This document shows positions 1 to 13,377 of a stretch of DNA of 64,000 bases, piece by piece. This stretch comes from Sapria himalayana (lineage: Eukaryota > Streptophyta > Magnoliopsida > Malpighiales > Rafflesiaceae). Location of the stretch: NCBI GenBank assembly GCA_029783825.1, contig JAREIK010000337.1:76692-140691 (forward strand), in the 5' to 3' direction. A program made the position numbers and the translations under genes. The notes under the pieces were generated by a model, which saw only the letters and a program-made list of their open reading frames with translations, was not told the origin of the DNA and searched no databases. Position 1 is the stretch's first letter, and each line of letters begins with the position of its first letter.

Positions 1-3000
1 ATAATAAGAATAAGAAGAATAAGAAGTATAAGAAGAATAAGAATAATAAAAAGAATAAGAAGAATAAGAAGACTAAGAACAATAAGAAACTTAATAAGAA
101 TAAAAAGAATAAACAGAATAAGAATAATTAGAAGAAAACAAGAATAAGACTAATAAGAATAATAATAAAAATATGAAGAAAAAGAAGATTAAGAAGGATA
201 ATAACAATAAGAAGAATAAGTTGAATATAAAGAATAAGAAGAAATAAAAGAAAATGAAGAATAAATAGAAATAGAAAAATAAGAAGAATAAAAGAATAAG
301 AAGATTTACAATAATAAAAGAATAAGTAGAAAAAGAAGAAAAAAAAGAATAAGAAGAATAAGAAAATAATATATAATAATAAGAAGAATAAGAAGAATAA
401 CAATAATATTTTGAATAATTAGAATAAGAAGAATAAGAGGGATAAAAAGTATAAGAAGAATAATAAGAATAATTAGAATAAGAAGAATAAGTCGGATAAG
501 AAGGATAAAAAGAATAAGAAGGAAAAAAGAAAGCAAAAGATAAGAAGAATAAGTAGAATAATAAGAATTTGAATAAAAATAAGAATAAGAATAATAAAAA
601 GAATATGCATAATAAGAAGAATTAGAAAAATAATAAAAGTAAGAAGAAGAAAAATAAGAAGAATTAGAAGAAAAGAAGTATAAGAAGAATAAGTAGAATA
701 AGAAGAATAAGAAAGATAAAAATAATAAGAAAAATAAGTGGAATAACAAGAATAAAATGTAATAAAATAAAAGAAGAATAAAAAGAAAGAGAAAAATAAT
801 AAGAATAAGAAGAATGAGAAGAATAAGAAGAATAAGAAGAATAAGAAGAATAAGAAGAATAAGAAGAAAGAAGAATAAGAAGAATAAGAAGAATAAGAAG
901 AATAAGAAGAATATAAAGAATTAAAAGAATAATAAGAATTACAAATATAAGATAAATAAGAATAATAATAATAAAAGGTATATAAGAAGAATAATAAAAA
1001 AAAGTAAAAGAATAATAAGTTTAATAAGAATAATAAGAAGAATAATAAAAGTAAGAAAAATAAGAAACATAATAAGAATAAAAAGAAAAAGAAGAATTAG
1101 AAGAATTAGAAGAAAATAAGAATAATAAGAATAAGAAAAATAAAAAGGATAAATAGAATAGGAAAATTATGTAGAATAAGAAGAATAAAATGAAATAAAA
1201 AAAGAAGAAAAAAAAGAACGTGAAAAATAATAATAATAAATAGAATAAAAAAAAGAATAAGAAGATACGAAGAATATGAAGAATGAAAAAGAATATGAAG
1301 AAAAATAAAAATAATTAAATATAAACAACGAGAAGGATACAAAGAATAAGAAGGATAAGAATAATATGATGGAGAAAAAGAATAAGAAGAATAATAAAAA
1401 TAAGAATAAAAGTAATAAAAAGAATAATTAGAATACTTACAAAAATAAAAAGAATATGAATAATAATAAAATAAGAAGAATAATAAGAAATAGAAGAATA
1501 AGAAAATTAGAAAAATAGAAACAATAAGAGGAATAATAAGAATAAAGTATAATACGAAGAAGAATGAGAATAAGAAGAATAAGAAGAATTAAAAGGATAC
1601 GGAGAATAAGACGAATAAGACGATTAAAAAGAATAAGTAGAATAAGAAGAAATATAAGAATTAGTAGAATAAGAAGAATTAGAAGAATAACAACAATAAG
1701 AAGAATAATAAGAATAATTAGAATAAAATGAATAAGAAAAATAAGAAAAATAAGCAGAATTAAAGAATTAGAAGAATAAGCAGAATTAGAAGAATTGGAA
1801 GACTTAAAGGATTTAGAATAATTTAAAGAATAATATGAATAAAAAGAATAAAATGAATTATACAACTTAGAAGAATAAGAAGTATTAGAAGAATAAGATG
1901 AATAAGATGAATAAGATGAATAAGATGAATAAGATGAATAAGAAAATAAGAAGAATAAAAATAATAAAAATAATAAATATAATAAATATAATAAATATAA
2001 TAACAACAATAATCAGAACAATTAAAATAAGAAGAATAAGAAGGATAAGAAGAATAATAAGTATAATTAAAATAAGAATAATAAAAAAGAATTAGAAGAA
2101 TAAATAGGATATTAAGAATAAGTAGAATAATACGAATAATAAGAATAATAAAAATAATAAAAATAAGAAGAATAAACAGAATAACAAATAAGAAGAATTA
2201 GAAGACTAAGGAAAAAGAAGAATGAAAACAATAAAAAAAATAAGAAGAAAAAGAAAAATACGATAAATAAGAAGAATAAGAAAAATAAGAAAAATAAGAA
2301 GAATTACAAAAAAAGAAGAATAATAAGAATAATAATAATAATAATGATATAAAGAAAAAGAAGAATAAAAAGAACGAGAAAATTAAGAAAAATAGGAAGA
2401 ATAAGAATAAGAAGATTAAGAAAATTGAGAAGAATAAGATGAATAAGAAGAATAAGATGAATAAGATGAATAAAAGAATTATAATGATAAGAATAATTAC
2501 AAGTATAAAAAATAAGAATAATAATAAGAATAATAATAAAATAATAATAAGAATAAGGTATATAATAAGAATAAAAAAAAGTAAAAGAATAATAAGAAGA
2601 ATAAGAAGAATAAGAAACATAAGAAGTATAAGAAACTTAATAAGAATAAAAAGATTTAAAAAATAAGAAAAAATAGATTAATTAGAAGAATGAGAAGAAA
2701 ACAAGCATAAGATGAATAAGAAAATTATAAAGAAGAAGAATAATAAGAAGAATAAGAAGGAAAAAAGAATAAGGAGAATAAGAAGGATAAAAGAATAAGA
2801 AGAATAAGGAGGATAAAAAGAATAAAAAGAATAAGTGAATATGAAGAATAAAAAGAAATAAAAAAAAGAAGAATAAAAATAACGAGAAAAATAAGAAGCA
2901 TAAGAAGAATAAGAAGAATAATAAGAATAAGAAGAATAAGGAGAATACAAAGAATAAGAAGAATAAGAAGAATAAGAAGAATAAGAAGAATAAGAAGATA

Positions 3001-6000
3001 AAAGGAAAAAGAAGAATAAGAAGAATAAAAAGAATAAAATGGATAAGATGAATAAGAAGGATAAGAAGAATATGTAGGATAAAAAGAATAACAAGAATAA
3101 TAAGTATAAGAAAAAAATATGAATAAGTGGAATAAAAAGAATAAGTAGAATAACAAGAATTATAAGACTTACAAAAATAAAAAGAATAAGACTAATAAGA
3201 AAATAAAAAGAATTATAAGACATAGAAGAATAAGAAGAAAAACATAAAAAGTGGAATAATATGAATAAAAAGAATAATAAGAAGAATAAGAAGAATTAAA
3301 AGAATTAAAAGGATATGAAAAATAAGAATAATAAAAAGAATCCAAAGAATAAGAAGTATAAGAAGAAATATATGAATAAGAAGAATAAGAAAAATTTGAA
3401 GACTTAGAAGATTTAGAATAATTTAAAGAAAATTATGAATAAGAAGAATAATATAAATTATATGACTTAGATCAATAAGAAGAATAAAAAGAATAAGAAG
3501 TAGAAGAATAACAACAATAAGAAGAATATAAAGTATATTAAGAAGAATAAAATAAAAAAGAATAATAAGAATAAGAAGAATAAAAATAGTTAGAAGAATA
3601 AAAAAATTAAAAGATTTAGAAGACTTAATATAATTTAAAGAATAAGAAGAATAATAAGAATTATAAGACTTAAATGAATTAGAAGAATAAGAAGAATATG
3701 AAGAATTAGAAGAATAACAACAACAAGAAGAATAATATGAATAAAAATAATATTAAGAATTAGAAGAATAACAAAAATAAGAAGAATAAAAAGAATTCGA
3801 AGAATAAGTAGATTAAGAACAATTAGAAGTCTATAAGAAGACATATAATAATTTAATGAAAAATAAGAATAATTATAAAGAATAATAAGAATTATAAGAT
3901 TAAGATGAATAAGTAGAATAATAAAAATATGAAGAATTAGAAGAATAAGAAGAATAAGAAGAATAAGAAAAATAAAATGTATAAGAAACAAAGAAGAATA
4001 AGAAGAATAAGAAGAATAAGACTATTAAGAAGATTAAAAAGAAATAAGAAGAGTAAGAAGAATAAGAAACTTAATAAGAATAAAAATACTAAGAAAAATA
4101 AGAAGAATTAGAAGAATTAGAAGAAAGAGGAATAAGAAGAATAATAAAAATAAAAAGAATAAGTAGAATAAGAAGGATAAAAAGAAATAGAAGAATAATT
4201 AGAATATTGAGAAAAAGAACTATTAAAAAAAATTCAAAAGAACGAGAAAAATAAGAAGATTAAGAAGAAAAAGAAGAATATGAAGAATATAAAGAATAAG
4301 AAAATTAATAAGAATAATAAAAATATCAAGAATATGAAGAATAAGAAAATTAATAAGAATAATAAAAATAAGAAGAATAAAAAAAATAAGAAGAATAATA
4401 AGAATAAGAAGAATAAGAAGAATAAAAAAATAATAAATTAGAATAAGAAGAATAAGATGGATAAGAAGAATATGAATGATAAGAAGAATAATAAGGATAA
4501 GAAGAATAAGAAGAATAATAACTAAAAGAAGAATAAAAAGGATAAGAAGAATAAAAAAATAAAAAAAATAAAAAGAATAAGAAATGTAAAGAGAATAAGA
4601 ACATAACAAAAATAAGAATCATAAAAAAATAAGAAAAATAAGACTAATATGAAGATAAAAAATAATAAGATGACTAAGAAGAATTAGAAACTTAATAAGA
4701 TAAAATGACTATGAAGAATAAGAAGAATAATAATAATTAGATGAAAAGAGGAATAAGAAGAATAAGAAAAATAAAACGAATAAGAAGAATAAGAAGGAAA
4801 AATGAATAAGAAGAATAAGTTGATTAAAAATAAAAAGATGAAAAAAAACAAAAAGTAGAATCAAAAGAATGAGAAAAATAAGAAGAATAAGAAAAATATG
4901 AAAAATATTAAAAATAAGAATGATAAAAAGATAGATATGAATATGAAGAATAAGAAGAATAAGAATAAGAAGAATAAATGTATGAGAAGAATAAGAAGAA
5001 TAATTAGAATACGAAGTATAATAAGAATAATTAGAAAAATAAAAATAAGAAGGATAAGAAGAATAAGAATGATAATAAGAATAAGAAGGATAAGAAGAAT
5101 AAGAAGAATAATAAGAATAAGAATAAAAATAATAAAAAAAGAATAGATAGAATAAGCAGAATAAGAATAAATAGAATTCTTATAAAAATAAGAAGAAAAA
5201 AAATTATAAGTAGAATAAGAATAATAATAAGAATAAAAAGAATAATAAGAATAATAGGAATAAAAAGAATTAAAAGAATACGAAGAATAATAAGAATAAT
5301 TAAATAAGAATAATAAGAAGGATAAAAAGAATAAAAAGGATACGTAATATATAGGATAATAAGAATAAGTAGGATAAAAAGAATAAGAAGAATAAAAAGA
5401 ATAATAATAAAAATAAGAATAAGAAGAATAAGTAGAATAGCAAAAATTAGAAGACTTACAAAATTAAAAAGAAATATAGAATAAGGAGATTAAGAAAAAT
5501 TATAAGACATTGAAGAATAAGAAGAATTAGATTAATAATAACTATAAGAAAAATAATAAGAATAAGAAGGATAATAATAAGAATAATAAGAATAATAAGA
5601 ATATAAAGAATAAGAAGTATACGAAGAATTAGAAAGATACGAAGAATAAGAAGAATATGAAAAATAAGAATAAAAAGGAGAATAAGAGAAAAAAAGAAGA
5701 ATAAGAAGAATTAGAAGAATAACACAAATAAAAAGAATAAGAAGAATAAGAAGAATAAGAAGAATAAGAACAATAAGAAGAATTATAAGAATTAGAATAA
5801 TAATAAGAATTAGAAGAATAAAATCAATAAGAAGAATAATAAGAATAATTAGACTAAAAAGAATAAAACGAGTAAGAAGAAAAAAAGAATAAGTAAAATA
5901 AAAGAATTATATAAATTAGAGGAATAAGAATTATAAGCAGAATAAGAATAATTAGATGACTTAGAAGACTAAGAATATTTTAAAGAATAAAATGAATAAA

Positions 6001-6294
6001 AAAAATAAAAAGAATTATAAGATTTAGAACAATGAGAAGAATAAAAAAAATAAGAAGAATTATAAGAATTACAATAATAAGAATACTAATATAATATTAA
6101 GAATAATAAGATTACAAAGAATAATAAGAATAAGAAGAATAGTAATAATAAAAATAATTAGAAGAATAGTAGAATAAGAAGAATTAGAAAATTTAGAAGA
6201 CTTGTAATAATTTAAATAATATGAAGACTAATAAGAGTTAGATGAATAAAAGGAATAAGAAGAATTTGAACAATTTGAAAAATAATAACAACAA

Positions 6295-6332
<38 letters not shown>

Positions 6333-7206
6333 TTAAGAATAAGAAGAATAAAAAGAATTTGAAAAATAAGTAGATTAAGAAGAATTAAAACATTTAGAAG
6401 ACGTAGAATAATTTAAAAAATAATAAGAATAAAAAGAATAAGAAGAATTATAAGACTTAGAAGAATAACAAAAATAAGAAGAAAAAGAAGAATATGAAGA
6501 ATTAGAAGAATAACAACAAGAAAAAGTATAATAAGTATAATAAGATTAATAATATTAATAAGAATAAAAAGAATATTAAGAATAAGAAGAATAATAAGAA
6601 TAAGAAGAATAAAAAAATTTAGAAGAATAAGTATAATAAGAAGAATTAGAAGTCTAAGAAGACAAATAATTATTTAAAGAATAAGAAGAAGAAAAAAAAT
6701 AATTAAGAAGAATAAGAAGAATTATAAGAATAAGATGAATAAATAGAATAAGAATAGTATGAAGAATAAGAAGAATAAGAAGAATAAGACTAATATGAAT
6801 AATAAAATGAATAAGAAGAGTAAGAAGAATAACAAACTTAATAAGAATAAAAAGACTAAGAAGAATAAGTAAAATTAGAAGAAAAGAGGAATAAGAAGTA
6901 AAAGAAAAATAAAGAGAACAAGAAGAATAAGAAGAATAAAAATAATAAGAACAATAAGTAGAATATGAAGAAAAAGAAGAAATAAAAAAAAATAAGAATC
7001 AAAAGAATGAGAAATATAAGAAAAATAAAAAGAATAAAAAGAATAAGAAAAATATAAAGATTCAGAAGAATAAGAAGATTAAGAAGAATAAGAAGAATAT
7101 AAAGAATAAGAATAATAAGAAGAATAAGAAGGATAATAAGAATAAGAAGAATAAGTAGAATAAGTAGAATAAGAAGAATAAGAAGAATAAGAAGAATAAG
7201 AAGAAT
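1..7206 (+). repeat. AAG/AAT satellite array, block 1 (purine-rich on +)
   Basis: This is degenerate tandem repeat built from AAG and AAT triplets, with GAATAAGAA as the commonest 9-mer and almost no C on this strand. The opposite strand reads TTCTTATTC. It is not uniform: a box containing AAGGTATATAA followed by AAAAGTAAAAGAATAATAAG occurs near 975 and 2,550, and a box with GAAGACTT...AATAATTTAAAGAATAA recurs near 1,800, 3,400, 3,610, 3,810, 5,950, 6,185, 6,390 and 6,640. Long open frames on both strands are low-complexity (Lys/Asn/Ile/Arg on +, Leu/Ile/Phe/Ser/Tyr on -) and are not genes. No other feature is visible in these 7.2 kb. Confidence 0.95.
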
Positions 7207-7223
7207 AAGAAGAATAAGAAGAA

Positions 7224-7353
7224 AAGAAGACAATTCCCTTCGTTTCTCCAGAATGCTCAGCTCTCAACTTTCTAGAGAGAGAAAATTTTTCTAGAGAGAG
7301 AATCTGTAATTCTTGTTGAGGAAGAAGCAAATTTTAAGCGAATTTTGAAGACA
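7224..7353 (+). other. LINE-A 5' UTR with CTAGAGAGAGAA doublet
   Basis: A short leader ahead of ORF1. It carries two copies of TTTCTAGAGAGAGAA (about 7,269-7,283 and 7,288-7,302). Similar doublets lie upstream of ORF1 in LINE-B (about 25,654 and 25,673) and LINE-D (about 41,734 and 41,755), so this is a family trait. Whether it is a promoter element is inference; plant L1 elements carry an internal promoter near the 5' end. Confidence 0.6.
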
Positions 7354-8691
7354 ATGGATTTCTTAGTTAATAAGAAATCATTTTCGGATTTTGTTAAGAG
7401 GACCGCGCCTCCTTCGTCTTCCTCGGACACTCAAGAAAAAAAAAATATCGAGGAACCCTCGATATTTTTTTCTGTCGAAGACCTTTGAATGCTCTCTGAA
7501 CCTCACAAACACACACTTGTGGGTAAATTCTCGCATGGTAGACCTCGTATTGATGATATTCGCTCCTTCTTTGAAGCATTGAAGCTCAAAGCTTTGATTA
7601 AAATCGGGCTTAAAGAAGATAAACACGTGCTGATACAACTATATTCCGAAGAGGATTTCCATCGTCTATGGTTGAAAGGCGTCTGGTATATCATGGGTTA
7701 TCCCATGAGAATGTTCAGATGGACCCCTAACTTCACGACGAAGGAAGAATCCTCCTTGGCCCCGGTATGGCTGCTGTTTCCCATGCTTCCGATTCATCTA
7801 TTTGATAAGTATGCTTTATACCGTATTGCTTGTTTGCTTGGCTCTCCTCTTATTCTTGATGGTGCTACTGCAACACTCTCTAGACCGAGTGTTGCACGTG
7901 TTTGTGTTGAGCTGGACTTACAGAAACCATTACCCAATCATATCTGGATTGGAACTATAGATGGAGGGGGATTTTGGCAACAAATTATTCCAGAATACCT
8001 CCCTCCATTCTGCTCTTGCTGCAAAAAGATGGGTCATGGTTTAGAAGCCGGTTTAGTGAACAAGAAAAGAACAGATGATAAGCTAAAACAAGAGGAAAGA
8101 AAAATGGCAGTAGGTAGAAGAGGAGATTTGATTAGATATCAAATAAAACCACAGAATACACACACTGCTCAACTAGAAATTCAGAATGGTAAGGTAGAAG
8201 AACTAAAATTAATTGAATATAACAAACCGAATATAGAAGATGAAAGGGCAGAAATAGAAGAGAGTAAGAGGAGGGAGTTGATTAGAAAAATTTCAGAATT
8301 AAATAAAAGAACTAGAGTTCAAATGAAAACTAAATTCCAAAAAAATAAAAGTTGGGCTGTCCTTGCTGAAGAGGACTCGGAGGAAGAATTTGAAATAAAA
8401 AGTTTGACCTCCCTCTATACGGATGTGGAGGAAAATGAGATAAAGCAAAGAACAACTAAAGATGATATAAATATAGAAAATTCTAAAACAAAACAAAAAA
8501 TGGGAAATAAGGATTGGGCAATTGAAGGGTTAAAAATAATGGCTATCCAAGTAAATAGAGAATGGAAAGTGGAGAAAGGAGGAGAATTAAGCTCACTTAG
8601 AAAACCAAGGAACATGAAAAAACACTTAAATAAAATATATGAGACCAAATGCACTACTAGAGCGCAAGCTAAATCCATAAAGAATGTATAA
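7354..8691 (+). pseudogene. LINE-A ORF1 (DUF4283-type RNA-binding protein), one internal stop
   Basis: ORF1 of plant L1 elements encodes an RNA-binding protein that coats the element RNA. The start at 7,354 (MDFLVNKKSFSDF) is chosen because the same N-terminus is seen in LINE-D (MEQADFLMNRKSF) and LINE-E (MDSSDLLFNKKSF). An in-frame TGA at 7,486-7,488 interrupts it after 44 codons; the frame then stays open to TAA at 8,691. The DUF4283-type domain covers roughly residues 50-205 (GKFSHGRP, RLWLKGVWYIMGYPMRMF, SRPSVARVCVELDL). A zinc knuckle follows near residue 220 (FCSCCKKMGHGLEAG), but its last Cys is Gly, so the CX2CX4HX4C knuckle is incomplete. A charged low-complexity linker leads to the conserved C-terminal basic segment (RNMKKHLNKIYETKCTTRAQ). 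The stop codon overlaps the ORF2 start by 8 nt. Confidence 0.85.
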
Positions 8692-11600
8692 TTATATTTA
8701 TTGGAATATAAGGGGAATTGCAAACTCCCCTTCAAGGAATAGATTGAAAAAACTAATATACATGCATAAAATTAATCTTGTTTTAATAGCTGAACCGATG
8801 GTGGAAAAAACTCAACTAGAATACTATAAAACTATTTTAGGATTTAATCATGGTTACTCTAATAATAACGGTAAAATCTGGATATTGTGGAAAAATAATT
8901 TATACATAAAAATATTAAAAGATACTAATCAATTAATAAACCTGAGTCTAAGTCAAAATGAAAATGAAATAATAACGATAGTTTATGCCAAAAATAAAAA
9001 AGAGGAGAGAAAAGAATTATGGGAGGAAATGAGAAAAACTGCCTTGGAAAATAAGCCCTGGATAATAGGTGGAGACTTCAATACGATTAGAAACTTTAAT
9101 GAAAAGAAGGGTGGTAGATCACCAAATAAGAGAGGGATGGCTGAATTTAATGACACAATAAATAATACTAATCTAATAGAAGCCAAATTTAATGGCTCAT
9201 CTTTCACATGGTGCAATAACTGGAAAAAGAAGGGCACAATATGGGCTAGATTAGACAGGGTCTTATTTAACCTTAAATGGTTAGAACAGTTTGGTTCTAC
9301 AGAGGTTAATCATTTAAATAGAACCTGCTCTGATCACAGTCCATTATTGATTTCTGTTAAAAGAATAATTTACACAGGAGCCTCCTTTAAATTTCAAAAT
9401 TCTTGGTGTTTACATCATGAATTCTTGAATAAGATAAAGGACTCCTGGAATCTTGAGGTTTCAGGAAATCCGATTCAAATTCTAAATAATAAATTGGGTA
9501 GATTAAAGGTTGAATTAAAAAAATGGAATAATGAAACATTTGGAAATATAATTAAAAATATATAAGATGCAGAAGAGTTAGTACTAAGAAATAGGTACTA
9601 AAACAAGAGGTAATAATGTATTAATTAAGCTAGATCTTTCCAAAGCATTTGATAGAGTTGAATGGAGTATTCTCTGTTCAACGATGAGAAAAATGGGTTT
9701 CTCTGAGACATTGATAGATCTGATTTATAGATGTATATCAAACACATGGGCAAGAATTATAACAAATGGGAAAGTAGGAAAGGAAATTAAGCCAGTTAGA
9801 GGTTTAAGACAAGGTGACCCGCTATCGCCATCACTATTTAACATTTATCTAGAACTCTTGATAGTTAATCTTAAAAATAAAATGTTAAATGGTCTTATAG
9901 GTACTTTTAGACAGCCAAAGAACATCCCTCTTGTAAGTTGTTTAGCATATGCAGATGATGTAATGATATTCACTAATGGATGCGGTAAATCATTAAGTAA
10001 TCTGATAGATTTATTAAAATGCATGGAGGAAGAAACAGGTCAAAAATTAAACAAAAGAAAATGTCAATATATGATATCTTATAAAGCCCCAACTGCATTA
10101 TCACATAGAATTAAAAATATCACAGGTTTCTCTCACAAAAAAGGAGAAATGATTTATTTAGGTTGCCCGATTTATGAAGGAAAGTTCAAGATAGAATACT
10201 TAGCGCTTCTAATAAATAAATTAAAAAAGAAAATTGCAGGATGGAAAGTAGAATATCTAAGTATGGGGGGTAGAATAACTCTTATAAAATATGTTTTAGA
10301 AAGTTTAATAATGCATAATATTATGATCACGCAGCCTTAAATCAAATTTATAAAAAAAATTGAAAAAGTATTAGCCAATTTTTTGTGGGGTAAAAAAGAG
10401 GGTAAACATAAACTTCATTGGAATAAATGGAGAGATTTATGTTACCCTGTCCAAGAAGCTGGTTTAGGCTTTGTCAACATCATTGACTTAGCCAAAGCAG
10501 GGGCTAGCAAGAGATGGTGGAATTTAAAAGAAAATGAAAGTTTATGGTTTAAATTTATGCGGGCAAAGTACTGCATAAAGGATGACATTAATAAAATAAA
10601 AAATAAAAGTAGGAGTTCACAGGTTTGGAATCAAATGCTTAAACAAAGAGATTTAGTTGAAAATTACTCTAAACAGACGAAAAAAGGATGGAGATGGACC
10701 TTAACTCCGGAGGGCACATTTTTGCTTAAAACAGTGAAAAATGTCTTAAGAAAAAAGAAAAAAGAACAAATATTATTTAAATGGGCTTGGAATAATGATA
10801 ATCCACAAAAAATTAAAACTTTTATGTGGAAAGTTTTATCTAATATTATCCCAATTGATAATAATTTAAAGCAGAAAGGAATTCAGCTAGTTTCTAGATG
10901 TGAATGTTGCTTAAATGAGATCGAAACATTAGATCACCTCTTTTTAGAAGGGAGAGTAGCTGCAGAAATATGGAAAAGATTAGCATCAGAAATGCAGATA
11001 AATATGAACATCTCCCTCTAAATTGTAGGTTTAAAAAATGGTGTAACTCAAATGTTCCTAGCATGGCACAGAAATGGATTAAAAGTAATGTTCCACCAAT
11101 AGTCATTTGGTGCATTTGGAAAGCTAGGAATAAAAGTAGATTCGAAGGGTATAATATGATGGTGGAAGATATCTGGAAAGAAATAAAAGAGGAAACAAGA
11201 AAAATTTCAGAGATATGCCCTATAAAAACTCAAGGTTCAAAGATGGATAAGGATACCTTACAGTTTTGGAACCTAAAAGAAAAACCACTTAAGCAGTTTA
11301 AAATAATTAGCATAAAATGGGAAAAACCAGAAAGAGGAATGTTTACTTTAAATACAGATGGTAGTTTCGATAGAGATATGGGGGAAGCTGGAGGAGGGGG
11401 AGCAATTAGAAACTCGGAGGGGAAGTTAATTTTAGCTTTCACTAGAAGATTGCAAGCATCGTCGGCTTTACATGCAGAGATATTAGCACTAAAAGAAGGA
11501 ATAAGAATATGTAAAAACTTAGATATCAAGAATGTAGATATTCAAATTGATTCAAAAATAGTTGTAAATCTAATTAAAATACAATCAATTATGTGGAAAT

Positions 11601-11815
11601 ATGAAAATGAGATAGAAAAAATTCTGCATGATATAAATTCATTAGATTTCACTATAAAACACATCTTCAGAGAAGCTAACGCGTTGGCTAATGCATTATA
11701 TAAAGATGGTAGGAAGAGAGGAGATCACGAGTATAAAGAAGATAATTTACCAAAAAAGTATTTTGGTATTATTAAATTAGATAGCAAGGATTTCCCTTAT
11801 ATTAGAAAAAATTAA
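8684..11815 (+). pseudogene. LINE-A ORF2 (endonuclease, partial reverse transcriptase, RNase H), deleted and frameshifted
   Basis: ORF2 should encode the enzyme that nicks target DNA and copies element RNA. The APE-type endonuclease (8,684-9,565) keeps all visible catalytic motifs: WNIRG, AEPM, GGDFN, RLDRVL and SDHSP. It ends at TAA 9,563-9,565. An internal deletion then joins the region after the endonuclease to reverse transcriptase motif A near 9,600 (KLDLSKAFDRVEW). Motif B (GLRQGDPLSPSLFN) and motif C (YADDV) are present, so the RT fingers are missing. A TAA follows at 10,338-10,340. The zf-RVT-like knuckle (SRCECCLNEIETLDHLF) lies near 10,893-10,955, and a frameshift falls at about 11,000-11,020. 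RNase H (about 11,340-11,720) has Asp in TDGSF, Glu in HAEIL and Asp in DSK, but the last motif reads NALAN instead of NALAD. Confidence 0.88.
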
Positions 11816-13266
11816 AAATAATAATTTTTAGTTACAAGGATTTTCTTGTGTTTATTTTGGTATTCTCTGTATGATGAATAAACAGAATAAAGTTCATATT
11901 TTCATAGTCTCATCCTGGTCCTGAGGGATGTTACTATGATGGTTGGGATACATTATAGTACAGCTTGGTAAGACTGCAGGTTTAGGGGGCTCAAAAATAC
12001 AGTAACACTGCAGGTTTTATAGTATGCACTGTTTCTGTTTTAAAAACAGATATGAACTTTCTTGCAGGTTTAGGGGTATTTTTTGCTTATTAAAACAGAA
12101 ATGAACTTTCATGCACTGCAGGTTTTTTTGCTTATTAAAAAACAGTAACACTGCAGGTTTAGGGGGCTCAAAATTACAGTACAGCTTCTGTTTTACAGGC
12201 TTATTAAAAAAAATGAACAGTAACATTGCAGGGCTAATTTGAAGGATCAAGACGGGGTATTTAATAATAGAGTAGATTATATATATGCATGTAGATCTTT
12301 CTTGCAGGTAACTAAGTAGATGAAAATGATATAAAGCTGGACATAGTGCCTGCTGTCTTTTAGTTTTCTTTTCTTATTATAGGTGTATGGAGTCTGTTTA
12401 TTTTAGAATGTTGTATTTTTTTAGCTACTGGAAGTCTGTGTTATTTGATATAAGTAGAAGCTGTCTTTTTATGAAGTCTGTGTTATTTTAGAAAAGCTGG
12501 AAGTCTGTAAATTTTTAGTTGAGATGTGTTAAGTATGGAGTTCATGTAAAGAAGCAATAGTAGAGTAAATGAAGATCAAAGTTTAAAAAGCATGGAGGGA
12601 GGCAGCCAAGCAAGGAACTCTTACAGCTTAAGATACGAAGGGTTCAGAAATTGCTAGAAATATTCTGAAGATCAACAAAAGGATACATTAATGATACAAC
12701 CAAGGAGTCTGCTACTGAATTTTCTAGTTTTTCTGGTTGAAATATCCAGAAATTGATGGTAAATGGGTTTTCATCTTATATGGATATGATGCCCTTGATT
12801 TTATGCAGGCTGGAATGTTTGTAGGTTAAGCAGTAAAGTTAAGAGCTGCTGATTAGCAAGCACTTCTGGCAGAATATTTATAGATGCAAAGCAGAATTTA
12901 AAAGATGCAATGCTGATATTCAAGGCAGGATACTCTAAAAAAGCAATAGTATTCTAGCATCTCTCAAAGAGCAACATTACAAGAAGAATTCCAGCATATA
13001 GTAGATTTCCAACTAAATTTAATAGAAGCAAAGCAGAATTTCAACATGAAGAATCAAAGGTCTTACTTTACAAGACATGGAAGAGACATGGACTCTTGAA
13101 AAAGACTACATTAATCATTACTATACGAATAAAGATTCAGCCATGGTATCATTAGAAAGAATTAACTTCTCAAAGATTAAAGGAAGAACTCAAGAACCTC
13201 AAAAGCATTTCTCTATAAATTTATACACTTAGTTTGATGTAAATGTTAAAGATTTTCTTAAATATT
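11816..13266 (+). other. LINE-A 3' UTR
   Basis: About 1.45 kb without a supported gene. It holds short imperfect internal repeats: variants of GCAGGTTTAGGGG with CAGTAACACTGCAGG between 11,970 and 12,240, and three AAGTCTGT(GTTATTT) units between 12,430 and 12,510. It shows no clear similarity to the 3' UTRs of the other LINEs here until the terminal tail. A 77-aa minus-strand frame at 12,017-12,250 has no recognisable content. Confidence 0.7.
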
Positions 13267-13362
13267 GGGTGTAATAGGGATAAGGGTAGATGTTAGTGTG
13301 TAAAAATGGTATTCCTCCGCCAAAAGAGAGGGTTATAACTAATAAATAACACTTAAAAAAAA
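13267..13362 (+). other. Conserved LINE 3'-terminal tail, copy A
   Basis: Begins GGGTGTAATAGGGATAAGG, contains TATTCCTCCGCCAAAAGAG and ends with poly(A). The same tail ends all five LINE copies in the window, which marks the true 3' end. CCTC and GAGG within it could form a short hairpin. It is the likely recognition end for the reverse transcriptase (inference). Confidence 0.85.
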
Positions 13363-13377
13363 GAAGAATAAGAAGAA

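Larger units (their letters stand above)
7224..13362 (+). mobile_element. LINE-A, plant L1-type non-LTR retrotransposon (defective)
   Basis: A near full-length LINE with 5' UTR, ORF1, ORF2, long 3' UTR and poly(A) (13,355-13,362), inserted in the satellite. A 17-bp duplication fits the flanks (7,207-7,223 and 13,361-13,377, AAGAAGAATAAGAAGAA), although the repetitive background makes this one weak by itself. The copy is dead: a TGA in ORF1, an internal deletion of roughly 0.8 kb in ORF2 that removes the front of the reverse transcriptase, further stops and frameshifts, and an altered RNase H catalytic residue. The 5' boundary could be off by several bases. Confidence 0.9.
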
